From Gremmenia infestans (Eukaryota; Ascomycota; Leotiomycetes; Helotiales; Hamatocanthoscyphaceae), in the NCBI GenBank assembly GCA_032629725.1, contig JAFEVB010000020.1, positions 208,501-272,500 on the forward strand: a stretch of DNA of 64,000 bases, written 5' to 3'. Positions 11,445 through 22,955 of this stretch are shown in pieces (position 1 is the first letter of the stretch; every line of letters begins with the position of its first letter). The position numbers and the translations under genes were made by a program. Under the pieces are notes generated by a model, which was not told where the DNA came from, ran no database searches, and was given only the letters and a program-made list of their open reading frames with translations.

Positions 11445-14400
11445 GATGAATTTATGAACGGAGGTGGTTATGGTGGACTTGCCATTGGTAAAAACAAGGA
11501 GGTATTGATCCGTGTCGTTGAGTTACAGCGAGGCTGAACCGGACTAGAACTAGTGCGAGGCTGAGGCGATTGACAAGACTTCTATGTATATCCCGAAACA
11601 GTAATTCTGTTATTGGATTACTAATCTAAGACAATTGAGTCAAACCGTGGTAAATTTTTCGTGTTCAGTATTCGATATGAAGAAGTGAAATCATTGGTAT
11701 TTTACACTTTGAAGGATAATATCAGCTACGGTATTCCAAGCTGTACAAAACCACACCTACACCAAAATACAAATATGAGAGCTGGTAGCAGGCCATGTGC
11801 TAGAAGCAGCCTCACAATACCCTGTCGGTCTTTCTAGAAGCGCAGAGCTGCTCACAGTTTCTTTCTTTCCCCAGCACAACGCAATGCCCTTCCTCAGCGG
11901 CCGCGTATCCCCAGACGTACAAGGCGATGTGCTACATCTTTAACCCCTTTCGCAGATCGCCATGTTGAGGAGCTTAAGGTAGATTAGGCTGTAATGGGGT
12001 AGTGGTTCGGAACCTCGAGCTTGGAATCTTTCTGATTTTCAGCCTTGCCACAACGACGATAATTACCTAGGTACTTCTCTTGTTTCGCGCGGCGTACATG
12101 CACACGCCAACGCGTGAGAAAGGGTCTTTGTCTGCCGTTACTTAGTTACCCGTGTATAGGTAGGTACACGATGCCGTCCGTGTTGTCGAAAAGGCAGATA
12201 TCCTGTGTTAGTCTGCAGAACACAGCGGGATCGGAAGTTAAACAGGAGTTTCTATCAGATCTGATATTTTTCGTTGGTATTAGGGCCGTGATGTTTAGAT
12301 GGGAGACGACCATTGCAATAAGGTCATTGAAGACACAGAGCACACCTTTCGGCACTTTTGCAGTATTCTCTAACGCTGGCTCACCTTCGCTGAGAAGTCT
12401 TTCGAGGTATCGTATATGATCATCCCGCAAAGAACGTGTTGTGAGTCTAGAAAGGTACTCAGAAGCAACATAGATTGATACATCATGTTAGACAAGAGCA
12501 CGTGAGGGCTAAAACTAGTCTTTGGAAGGGGTTTAGGAAAGTATTACAGGATCCGGAGAAGAAACCCAATCAACGATTGGAATAGTAGCATGGAATACAA
12601 ACTCAACTTTCGATTCTTGAATGAAGATGTAGAATAATTGCCAACAGACGATCTTGACTTCTGGCAATTCAGGCGGTCATTTTCTCATCCAAAAGCTTCG
12701 GGCTGCCAATAATCTCATCTTGTGATGCTAGTTGAAATTCGAGTTGGAACTTTCCAAAATTGACAAGAGAACATAAAATACCGGAGACTAAGGGGATAAG
12801 AATAACTTCTTGACAAGAATTGCGAGCCGAACGCACGGTAATCGAGGGAATATGCCGCTCCTTCCATTTGATCCTTCGATCGCGATCATGCATACAGTAC
12901 CGGGAGTAATCTCAGCGATATCCGGGCCGGTCAGCAGCAATATGGAAGTGCGGACAAATCGGGGTTCACAACATGGTAACCTTTATAAGTTAATGAGATG
13001 TAAATTTATTTACTACAGTAGATTAATATAGTGGGCAGGCCACGACTCACTAGAAAGGAAGGAAGGAATACTCGACTCTGGTGGTTGGGTTTGATTACGG
13101 TAGTAAATTTAGTTTTGGTGAGATCTTGCGTAGAGTAGCCGTTTGCTGGATCGTGGACCCTGAAACTGAATCTGAGCCAAGACACCCGAAGAAAGCAAGA
13201 CCGACCGAGATGAGACGAGACGGGACAGACCTCGAACTTTGGAAATAGAAAAGTCTCACGATCTCGGGGAATTTCATTTCATTTCGATTTGGTGGAGGCT
13301 TGTCTTACAAGGTGGGAAGATTCTCGAAGACACGGGGAAACCATCAATGTTGCAACATACAATCAACTAACTGCGTATAAGAAGAAGAATAGAATTCCAG
13401 CGAAAAAGTAAAGTGAACATGATTGAATTTGCTTCCTGTTGAGCACTCGACTCGGCATCGCGACTCGCGAGTTTGCGCGAACCGAAAAACGGACTCGGAC
13501 GCACAGTAGTAGGACGTGCATGCCCATGTCAACGTGAAACACAGCACACAGGTCAGGGGCGGACAAAATGATTGGGAACCCCTGAACACAACTCGTAGCT
13601 GATAGATCACTTGATCTGGTGGGTGGTGTGGTCCAAGTCTTTGCTTTCTCTCTCGATTCTCTCTCGAGCTGGAGAGGAGAGGGGTGTGAAGTTACCTATA
13701 TGCGAACTATGAAGCGTATCCTTACTTAGGTGGCTGATGGGCAGGTTTGGCAACCAGCTTGAAGATACGGCGTGAGGTTGAGGTCGAGAACCAGTCAACG
13801 GCTTTTCTGACGGCGCCGTTTTGGCTGCGCTGACAAACTGGACTGGGGCTTGAGCGGCCACCGTGGGCCTAGTACTGTATGATCCTAGTACACCACGGAG
13901 CAGATTGTGTAGCGGGAGAGGAACAGTACCGAGGTACAGAGGTAAAGCAGCCACGAGAATCACTCGATCTGTACATTATCTGCCGTGTCAACGTTTTAGC
14001 TACCCGCCGCTTTGTGCTCCGTACTGGACTGTAAATCCCAAAAAACACTCACTACACTACTCAGCGGAGTACTACCACGATGGTCGAGCTTCCCCTCAAG
14101 CCCTGTAATTGGCGAGCTTCTTTGGGCGCATCTCCTTTGATAGCGTGTTTCCGTTTAAGCCCCCGGACCCCCCCCACCCCATCCCCTCGATGGCCAGGGG
14201 TGCATGTGCAGTAGACCCAGGCACTGAGCATTGAGAGCAGATTGAAGGGCGAGGCAGCTGGGCCAGACAGAGAATACGAAGGCCGCTGACCACTCGCAGC
14301 ACCGGAGACAAGGTCCTGCACTTTATTCTGGTCCGCAGGCCAATCACCGCAGTAATCAAGTCATTTCCTGACCTGACGCTATCCGCATCCTGCGATGGTG

Positions 14401-15955
14401 AAGTATTTTGGTCTGGTTTTGACCTCTTCTTCTTCTTCTCACAGTACACGGTACGTTGCGTAGACTGAACTGAACTGAACTGTTGAACGGAGCGGTGGCA
14501 GCAGAGAAGGAGGGCAGGAACGACCACGACCACGACGACATTAACGATATCTATCTAGAATATCGCACCACAGATTCAATTCACACCCGCAGACGCTTGA
14601 TCGCTGCTTGATTTCCCAACATCCGAGGGCTCGAGGCTCTTCTTGCTTTCTTGCGCACACACGGCCAAAACTTGCCTTCCAGCATTCGTTCAATACTCAT
14701 ACCACGAGGTGTGCGCCATCTATTACCACGCAGCTTCGAGAGCTTTCCCTTTTCCCACGTTCCTGCCTCGGAAACAAGCCTTTTCGAGAAGACAAGGTCC
14801 CACGAACATCCCGATCATCCTCGAGTTTGAAGGGTTCCAGACGAAGAATACTGTACACGACGTTTTAAACACGACAACGGGGTTGCACATCATTTCGTGT
14901 GGGCTGGGTTGTTACGTAGTGAGGGACGGACTAGGAACGGGTGGTCATCGCATGATAGAGTTCCACAGGCGCTGAAACATCAAGTGTTCGTGGTTGATTT
15001 CATATGTCCCGCTACCCATTTCCTATTTTCTGGTATACTGTACTGTACAGTACTCTCCTCGACTAGAATGTACTTACTGTACCTGGAAGAGTGAGCACTG
15101 GCCCTGCCGTATACCGTGGAAGTCCAGGTACCTAGGTACTCTACTGTAACACAGCTCCGCGAGGCTGCCCGTCATCGAGCACATGGATCTTATCTTTGGT
15201 ACCCCGTTTGGAGAACTCCCTCTTGCGACACTTACCAGGGCTCGAATCGCGTGGCTCCCTTGCAGTCGTTGGTTCGTGAGAACACTCAGATGCTCGTCTT
15301 CTTGATCCCAAATCGTTGCTTCCTTATTGCTCTTCTTTTATAACTCGCATTGCTTGCGTTGCTGGTCAATTGCTAATTATCTTCTTGGTGCAGTTGGTAC
15401 GTTCGAGTTGAGTTGGGGGTGTAGAACGTATCACACATCTATGGTAACGTCTAGACGGACCATTTGACTTTTTCCAATCGGCTTCTGAAATGCGAGTACA
15501 ACATTCGCCTCTACCTTCACGCATATAGACTTCGACTTTAGTCTATTCTTCAGCCTCAGGTCCTAGCGACCTACCACGCTCATTTCCAGAAACCCCATTC
15601 GACGAGGTTCGACTACTTCGTCATATATTCACTTTTCAAGATCATTCATTCACAACGCAATCCTTCAATTTAGAAAACTCCATTCAATATACCCGGGCTA
15701 TTTCCCCCAAAATACAGTAAGAGGTCGCCACTTGTGTATCCAAAATTTCTCAGCGACAATCTTAGCTTCCACACGGAACCATACGGCTACGGACATATAG
15801 CCAATCCACGATTTCGACGGCTTCATGCATATGCAAACGCGATAACTGCAGTACCAGACAGTTGGATTGGTCACGGGCCCGGCTTTCGTGGATTCCATAT
15901 ATCCTTCGGGACCCGACATCAATTGTTCCCGAGACGACATCGACAGTTCGCATAA
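11445..15955. other. Long intergenic interval and probable long leader of the EGF-domain gene
   Basis: About 4.5 kb without a supported gene. It contains exact TACCTAGGTA palindromes at 12064-12073 and 15129-15138, a GTACTGTACAGTAC palindrome at 15040-15053, and a C-run cluster at 14160-14186. A 94-codon minus ORF (12146-12430) reads smoothly but has no partner exon or domain. From about 14550 on, the plus strand is CT-rich with TTCA/CATC tracts typical of leaders. The frame just before the ATG at 15956 ends in a TAA that abuts it. Confidence 0.45.
14160..14186 (-). other. Predicted G-quadruplex motif on the minus strand
   Basis: The plus strand has C-runs of 5, 8, 4 and 4 separated by GGA, A and AT. 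The minus strand therefore carries four runs of at least four G with loops of 1-3 nt, fitting the canonical quadruplex pattern. It lies in the long interval upstream of the EGF-domain gene. Pattern only; no functional evidence. Confidence 0.5.
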
Positions 15956-18726
15956 ATGAGTGGCCAGCAATGGCAACAACCGTCTACGACGCTTGGACGG
16001 GGAGGGGGGTCTGTTAAAAGGGCGAGGCAGCGGATGGAAGCAGGCCTTGCACCAGAGAGACCAGCGCCACCGCAACAGTCACAGCAAAGGTCTTTTGCCC
16101 CATCCCGAGCCGCGCCAGAGCCGTCAATGAACAGACCGAGGCCTCAGATGCCACCAGCACTGGCAATATCAAAAGGTGGACAAGGTCCAATTGGTGTGGC
16201 TATCTCTAGACCTACTCAAGTTCCCCAATGGCCGTTAGCAGGGACAATAGAAGGGCCAGATACCCGTGGTAATCAGCAATATCAACCGCCACCGGGTCGA
16301 AGTATACCCCCTCAGCGACCACCGCGTCCCAGCCATGTGCCTTCGATGCTGGATGCCTCGCGGCTACAGGAGCACACACCTTCATTTCAATATCAACCGC
16401 AGAATTCACCACCGGAGAGAAGCCTAGGGAGAGGATTGAGGGTTGGAGAAGAGGACGCTGACTCGCCCATCCTCACGTCACCAATGACACAATCGTCACG
16501 ACCTTCTACCGTCTCATCTGTGGGAACAATACCAGACTTCCCTGTGCCCATGCCGCCACCACCAGCAGCTGCACCAAAAAGGGGCGGACTTGGACCTCCG
16601 CCAACTTCGCGGCGGGGAGCTTCATCCTACTACTCCCAAGCATCATTCGTATCGCCAATTCCGGAGGAGAGTCCCAGAACACATGCTTCTCATGGGTCCT
16701 ATGCTTCAAGTGCTGCCATACCATCGAGCTGGGGATCGGATTCACCAGGGTATCCGTATGATGACGAAGACGATGACGATGATATCACGGAACGAGGATT
16801 TGGACACGATGTAATTGAGGAGAGGGGAGAGTCGAGGGAATCTAATGTGGATGACAATGAGGACCGGGGATTAATACGTAGCGCTAGTTTGGGAAAACGA
16901 GCAAAACCATCCATGATTACAACGAAAAGCTTCGAGCAACATCGACCGTCTCTAGTTCAACAGCAAAATCAGCAGCCATCGCATGTGGAGAGATCGGGTG
17001 TAATAGATAGTGGTCTAGGAGGAGCACTGGCGCCTCTTCAGAGGAAAGAATCACAGCGGGAAACAAGATGGCCAATGGTAGGGGACACAGACTCGCCTCT
17101 CGCAAGCGGAACGGGGTTCATTGAAGGGTCATCTTCAGAAGAGTCGATGCCTCCAGTGGCCAGGGACGCTACAGTAGAGCGGGCGATAGGAATTGAATCG
17201 CCTATAGATCGAAGGGCGAGTCAGATGTTGGGCGCGTACAATGCTGCGAGTTCGCTACAGCCGACAGCGCCAAACCCGATCAGAACTCCAAGTCCAGGAT
17301 TCAGCAGGCTTTCCGCCATCCGCAGACCACCTCGTCTTGATATCGACGCTGTTCGAGATGCTGAAGCAAGAGGCAGTCTGACAAGTCTTCCGGATCTTAT
17401 TCGACGAGCAACCCGACTGGCAGCATTGATGGACCGTGGAAGACGACCAGGTAGCCGGCTTAATGATCTTAATGATTTCCCTATGACCGGCGATACGAAA
17501 GATCGTGACTTACATTGTGAGTCTCTGTTTCCGTCGCTTTCTGTTCTTGGCTAATCATCAATTCAGCGTCTGGCAATGAGAAGCGCCGTTCTGGTCTTTC
17601 TGGTATGCTTGCGGCTTTTCCACCACCAGGCGTAGCAACACCAAGAGATGGTACTCCACGTCCCATGTCGTCTTGGCCCTCGCCATACCCCGCATCCGAC
17701 GGACATCTCGATTCAAATGGCCAAGCAAGAGAGAAGAAGCGTAGTCGTTGTTGCGGACTTCCATGCTGGGGTTTCCTCCTTGTCGTCTTAGTACTCTTAA
17801 TTATTATTGCTGCAGCAGTCGTCATTCCGCTCGAATTTTTGGTCATCCACAAAAACAAGACTGCTTCGGCAGCCTTGACGCCCGTTCAAAAGTGCGAAGC
17901 AAACACAACTACAGCTTGCCAAAATGGAGGGTCGTCATATGATGACAACGGTTCGTGTGCGTGTCTATGTACAAATGGCTTTACCGGCTCAACTTGCTCT
18001 ATTGCTGGCTCAGTAGGTTGCGTTACAACCACCCTTTCCGGATCCAATCTGCGCGATGTCACCATCGGAGACTCTCTGTCTCGTCTAATCTCGGGTGCCC
18101 AGACGAATTTCTCGATACCTCTTTCAGCGAACACAATCCTGGCACGGTTCAATTCTGCCAGCCTATCATGTTCATCTGAGAATGCTTTGGTTACATTTGA
18201 TGGTCAATCCCAACGAGTCAACCAAGCCAATGATGCTGTAACACCTACCTCGACATCGGCTTCTGCCACCGCTTCTTCTCAGAACAAAGCGCGAGACAAT
18301 CACAAGCTTAGGCGCAGAAGTTCGCCCCCAAGTACATCAACCTCCAATGGCATCATCTACGATGGTACAGCGACCACTTCCTCGGGTACTGGCTCTGCAA
18401 CATCGCAAACCCCCTCAGCCAGTCCCACTTCAACTTTCACCGTCACAGAAGAGGTCATGGACTTTGCTCGTGTTGTTGTATTATACGTCTTGCAACAGGA
18501 GGAACTTGAAAGTGCAGAATCGGCTCAGACAGCACTACAGAAATTCTTCACGCAATCAGATACATTTACCACCAACGCAGCCATGAACGTCAGCTTAGGC
18601 AGTGGGAACACAGTCAACCTTTTGGGCTTCAGCGTTAATGTGGGGAATGGAACTGTAGGCACAAAGAACAGTTCGCAACGGAGACGAGACTTGAGTCGTC
18701 GGAGCGCCAACCTGTGGATCTCATAA
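15956..18726 (+). CDS. Large single-pass membrane protein with an EGF-like domain
   Basis: Exons 15956-17516 and 17567-18726, with a 50-bp GTGAGT...TTCAG intron containing CTAATC, give 906 aa. Residues 1-~585 are proline-, glutamine- and serine-rich, with an acidic DDEDDDDD stretch near 270, and look disordered and cytoplasmic. A basic REKKRSRCC patch precedes one hydrophobic span (~588-614, FLLVVLVLLIIIAAAVVIPL), giving a probable type II topology. Directly after it, residues ~630-665 form an EGF-like module: CEANTTTACQNGG, then NGSCACLCTNGFTGSTC. The extracellular part that follows carries several NxS/T sequons and a Ser/Thr-rich segment (~720-770). Similar 'EGF domain' glycoproteins occur in filamentous ascomycetes with no firm function; a cell-wall sensing or adhesion role is a guess. 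Confidence 0.85.
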
Positions 18727-20715
18727 TCGGAACATGCAACTCAGTCTGCATTTTGTACATACCCGCATCTTTTCAGTTTTTGGTTGAACTTACTATTTCT
18801 TTTCTGTCTTCATAAACAAGCATAGGCGGCGGCGCTTCTACAGTTATGGCTGCAATTGCCCTCCCTGCCCAGAGAGCAAAAGCGTGCACGCATGCAAGCA
18901 AGCATTTTTCTTTTTGAGAGTTTTCGCAGGGGGATTGTATGTAGTAAAGTTCGGATCTTCAGTGGACTCGCACTGATTGGAGTGGGGTGAAGTGAATGGA
19001 TGGATGTAGTTAGTGGTTGATGGTGAGAGAGGGAGGAGTAAAGGGACATGAATCATAATCAATGCAAGAAAGAATTCATGATATATGGACTGTACTGTAC
19101 TGTATCCAGTGACTTGACTTTGAAAATCAAGTACGAGTAGGTAAAAATATCAGCCTAGGCGACTTACTCCGCAACTACAAAATAAGCGATAGTTTCTCGG
19201 CGGAGAAGGTACGGACAGTATTTTCAGGGGAAGCGAAAGCAAGAGCGCGGTTGAGGTTGAGCGAGGTGCATCTAAAATTCTACGAAGTAAATGGGAGGGA
19301 GGCAAAACACCAACAACCGAATCAAAATCTAGGAGACGCTTTAATAGGTACGTGGAAGTGAGGACTTTATGAGTAGTGCTTACCTATATCCTGTTTCTCA
19401 CCTCATCATCATCTGCTAAGTACTGCGCATACCGTAGAGTACTGTATTCGTGTTCCCGAACTCGTTTTAAATGGCCAATTAGAGAGAGAGAGGGGATAAT
19501 ACTAGGCCGAGGTCTATCAATGGCTAGGCTAGGCTAGCTTCCAGATATCGTGTTTTCTTTGGTATTGGTAAGTAAAAGGCATTGATGGGATGTTAAATCG
19601 AAGGATCTTGAACGCTTAATTGGTATTTGATGAATTGAATAGAAGATTCTTGATTTATTTTCAGTAGGCCTTTATTATTATTACAGGGTATGCTTTTTTG
19701 ATAATGGGATTTGAGAAATCCGGCGTTGGTGGGAAGGAAATAGATGTATTGTTTTACGGATAAGGGCTTGAATTGAGCTTGACCTTGGGCATTGATAGTA
19801 TTGAGTGATGTCATTGAGCGAAGTTTAGATGGCTCGGAGCGGAGCCTCCTTCGTACTGCGTGCGGTACGCGACTGAGATCTACCCTCTTATACGAAATAC
19901 CCATGGATGGAACATTTGGTTGCATCTATACCTTACTCGTACCCAGCCTTCGTTTAAAAGACGCTAATAATCGCATGATCTACGAGAATATGCGAAAGAT
20001 AGTATTATGCGTCCAGTAACAAGTTTTTTAAGCAGGACCTTCGTATTTAGCGTCCTCAATGAAGAATGGTAATTCTCCGTTAGCGTCTCTTCATTTCGCC
20101 TCATGTCAGCGTTAATTATACTGTATCATATACGAGCTTAGCCAAGGAGACTACACCCACTTTAAAGTCTTGTTTAAACGAGCTTTCCAGGTACAATGCT
20201 TGGTACCTCATGGGTGAAAGATTTCTGTGTATCTTATGTAGAGGGCAAGTTGCCATGAAGCTGCCATTGAAACTGTCTGTATATTATAGTGTGAGCGCTT
20301 TCGGCTGCTGGAATCCATAGAAGCCTCATGTGTTATGGAAAGAGGCAGTTTGCGTGACAACGCCTTGTCTATACGTTTGATAGACCCCAGCTCTCTGATC
20401 GATCCGGACCCTGGGTACACCGCAAACTAATAGCTCCCTGCAATAAGCGGTTCGCTTGGCCTGACTGACCGTGAGCGAAGATTAGCAAACACAGCCCTTC
20501 TTTAAGCATTTACTAAGATAGATATCCCAAAAAAGAAAAGATTGATGATTTAAGGTTGATTGATATGATTAGCTCCATGCATGCCATGATGCTGCCTTCT
20601 TCGTCTCCTATCAACGAATATACACAAGCCTTTTCGAGATCATACATAATGAACACAAGTCCACGTCCCTAGGCCACAAACTTTCTTTCACCTTCGGGAC
20701 TTTACTATTGAAAAA
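18727..20715. other. Intergenic region, no gene seen
   Basis: It contains a GTACTGTAC repeat at 19092-19100, an AGAGAGAGAG tract near 19485, and GGCTAGGCTAGGCTAG near 19520-19540. Small ORFs on both strands lack coding bias. The last ~100 bp, ending GGGACTTTACTATTGAAAAA, are the immediate leader of the mannosyltransferase gene. Confidence 0.4.
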
Positions 20716-22245
20716 ATGACTGCATTTGCTCACTCGCGACGTATATTCCTTACCTCACGTCGTATACCTTTCTTTACCCCCCTTATCCTACTTTTAATTT
20801 TCGCTCTGGTATTCCAATACTACATCCCGGCAGACACGGACTCCTTTATACCCTCCTTCAGCACATCACAAACAGTTTTAACTTCGCAGCCAGCATCGAA
20901 ATTCGAATCTGACGGCGGTTTCTGGCCCTCCTTTGCGCCGCTCTTAGCAGCAGCAGCACCCCGAGTGCAAGCCCCAGAATTCACCGGAGAGGTATTCATG
21001 CGCCTCCGGGGGAATCCAGAAGAGGACTATGAGCGCCAGGGCAACGTTCTGCAATGGAGCGAATCTGCTATTGCTTCCATGAAAGGCGCACACGAATGGT
21101 TTTTGACTCAAATGCAGTTCAGCCCCCCAGTATTACAATATACGCCGGGTACAAAGGGGATAGTGACGTCTGGAGGAGGGAAGTACTTCCCTGTCTTGCT
21201 TGTTAGCTTGCGGATGCTGCGGCGCACGGGTTCTACGTTACCTGTGGAGATATTCCTAAATAACAAGGAGGAGTACGAGGAGTTGGCCTGCGAAGTACTG
21301 TTCAAGGAATTAGGCGCCAAATGTGTCATATTGAGCGAGCTTGTTGCGACTTCCAAGATAGTGTTCAATTTCGAACATTATCAGATCAAAAGCTTTGCTC
21401 TGCTTTTCTCTTCGTTCGAAGAAATCCTGTTTCTGGATGCGGATAACTTCCCGGTCTATAAGCCAGAGGATCTTTTCGAGGCAGAAGTGTATAAAGAGAG
21501 GGGCATGGTGCTCTGGCCCGATTACTGGATATGCACCTCATCGCCATTCTTCAATCAAATAACCGGGCTGGCCGAAAATGCCCTGCAAGATCGACCTACG
21601 ATCGAGGCTGGGCAGTTGCTTGTCGATAAGAAAAAGCACGCCGATACGTTATCCCTCGCGGGGTATTATAATGCGTATGGTGATAAGTATTTCTATCGAC
21701 TGCTGTCCCAGGGTGGTGCTGGAGAGGGAGACAAGGAAACCTTCGCTGCGGCTGCCTTAGTCCTCAACAACACTTTCTACACTGTATCCGAGAGACCTAG
21801 CCCATTGGGTGGAGCCGGCCAAGGGCCGCCGGTTCTTCAAAGCAACCTTGAGGAAGACTGGATTGTCAGCTTCGAAAACCCCAACCGAGACGAGAAAGCA
21901 CCTCCTGCGACTCCCTTCTTTGTCCATGCATCTTGGCCCCCAAAATTGAATCCCAAATACATCCAACGGACTGAGAGGGTGTGGGGCCCCGGAGTGGAGA
22001 GCGAGAAAACGTTTGGCGAGGATTTGGAGATGACTGTTTGGAGTATTATGGTGGATATGGCTTGTGAAGACAAGGTGCAGTTTGCGGATTGGGGAGATAA
22101 AGAGGTTGGGGGGGTCGAGGAGGGTGTTAGCATTTGTGACCAGATGCTGAAGAGCTTTGATGATATGTTCTCGCCAAAGGTTGAGGAGGTTCAGGTTGAA
22201 GAGGAGAGGGATCGAGGAGAAGATAATGATACGGAGCAGCAATAG
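20716..22245 (+). CDS. Golgi mannosyltransferase, glycosyltransferase family 71 (MNN2/MNN1-like)
   Basis: A single 509-aa exon. A short cytoplasmic tail is followed by one membrane anchor (residues ~18-35, FTPLILLLIFALVFQYYI), giving type II Golgi topology. The catalytic region shows GT71 features: KGIVTSGGGKYFPVLLVSLR, LPVEIFLNNKEEYEE, the DxD metal site in EEILFLDADNFPVYKPEDLF (~240), WPDYWICTSSPFF, and the EAGQLLVDKKKHADTL and GDKETFAAAA segments. Enzymes of this family transfer mannose from GDP-mannose to N-glycan outer chains or mannoproteins; MNN2/MNN5 are alpha-1,2 and MNN1 alpha-1,3. The sequence alone suggests the MNN2-type branch but does not prove linkage specificity. The length is usual for the family, and the C-terminal ~35 residues are acidic. 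Confidence 0.88.
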   Translation: MTAFAHSRRIFLTSRRIPFFTPLILLLIFALVFQYYIPADTDSFIPSFSTSQTVLTSQPASKFESDGGFWPSFAPLLAAAAPRVQAPEFTGEVFMRLRGNPEEDYERQGNVLQWSESAIASMKGAHEWFLTQMQFSPPVLQYTPGTKGIVTSGGGKYFPVLLVSLRMLRRTGSTLPVEIFLNNKEEYEELACEVLFKELGAKCVILSELVATSKIVFNFEHYQIKSFALLFSSFEEILFLDADNFPVYKPEDLFEAEVYKERGMVLWPDYWICTSSPFFNQITGLAENALQDRPTIEAGQLLVDKKKHADTLSLAGYYNAYGDKYFYRLLSQGGAGEGDKETFAAAALVLNNTFYTVSERPSPLGGAGQGPPVLQSNLEEDWIVSFENPNRDEKAPPATPFFVHASWPPKLNPKYIQRTERVWGPGVESEKTFGEDLEMTVWSIMVDMACEDKVQFADWGDKEVGGVEEGVSICDQMLKSFDDMFSPKVEEVQVEEERDRGEDNDTEQQ

Positions 22246-22955
22246 TCTGTGTTTTGGTTGGCGTTATTACAATGAAGAACATTTCCATAATTGATCTTCG
22301 GCTTTTCCGTTAAATTCTGGATCGACATGCACGCCTATCTCGTAGACTTAGCTCGACGGGTGTGATGTTTGCAACTTTAGTGTGGTACAACCCAAAGTCA
22401 TCTTCAATTTCAAACGAAGCCGAGTGAGACTCCCGGAGTTCTTAGTTTAGTTGGTTTTTGACTTTCCAGATAAAGGGTGGTGGTGTTGTTTCTTTCTAAC
22501 CAAAGATTGCCAGCTAGTTTTGAGATGTGTTGTCATGTCTGAGGATTTCTTTTCTTCCTGTTACCGGAGTTTTGGTGTGTGTTCTTCTATTCTTTTCTGA
22601 TAATTTCCACTCCTTTCGGGTTGTATTGCTTCGACCAAGACATGTCTCTCTCGAACTAAATGAATAAAATTGATTTCAAAAGAGTCTACCTATCTTTAAA
22701 CACGAATATTAGGACACGGAAATAACAGGAATACCAAATCCTTTCATATAAATAGGTTTCATGGTCCACGTGTCACATTTTCGTCTCTCGTGCAAGCTTC
22801 TGGAATCCAAACTAATGAAACATCGTGGGCTCTAGATCCTGCCTCAAACGCAAGTCTTTCAGTCCAGATGGCACATATAGCATCCGATATTAAGAAGCTG
22901 AAAAGGCTTTCCACTATCCAGCACAATTCTAAAGTTGCAAATCCGAAGTTGCAAC
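22246..22955. other. Spacer between the mannosyltransferase and monooxygenase genes
   Basis: No gene seen. T-rich 3' untranslated sequence (22250-22700), then the leader of the monooxygenase gene. An in-frame ATG at 22935 lies seven codons upstream of the chosen start. Confidence 0.4.

Noticed and set aside
12215..12325. 5S rRNA-like motifs (GGAAGTTAAAC and GATGGGAGACGACC)
   Set aside because: They resemble the box A and box C regions of a 5S gene but are about 60 nt apart instead of about 30, and the 5' and 3' stem halves do not pair. A smooth minus-strand frame covers the same bases. Chance similarity or a very degraded copy.
12146..12430. 94-codon minus-strand ORF
   Set aside because: It reads plausibly but has no similarity I recognise and no connecting exons; not enough to call a gene.
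15734..15955. Open frame ending exactly before the ATG of the EGF-domain gene
   Set aside because: It has no ATG and ends in a TAA that abuts the start codon, so it is neither an N-terminal extension nor a good upstream ORF.
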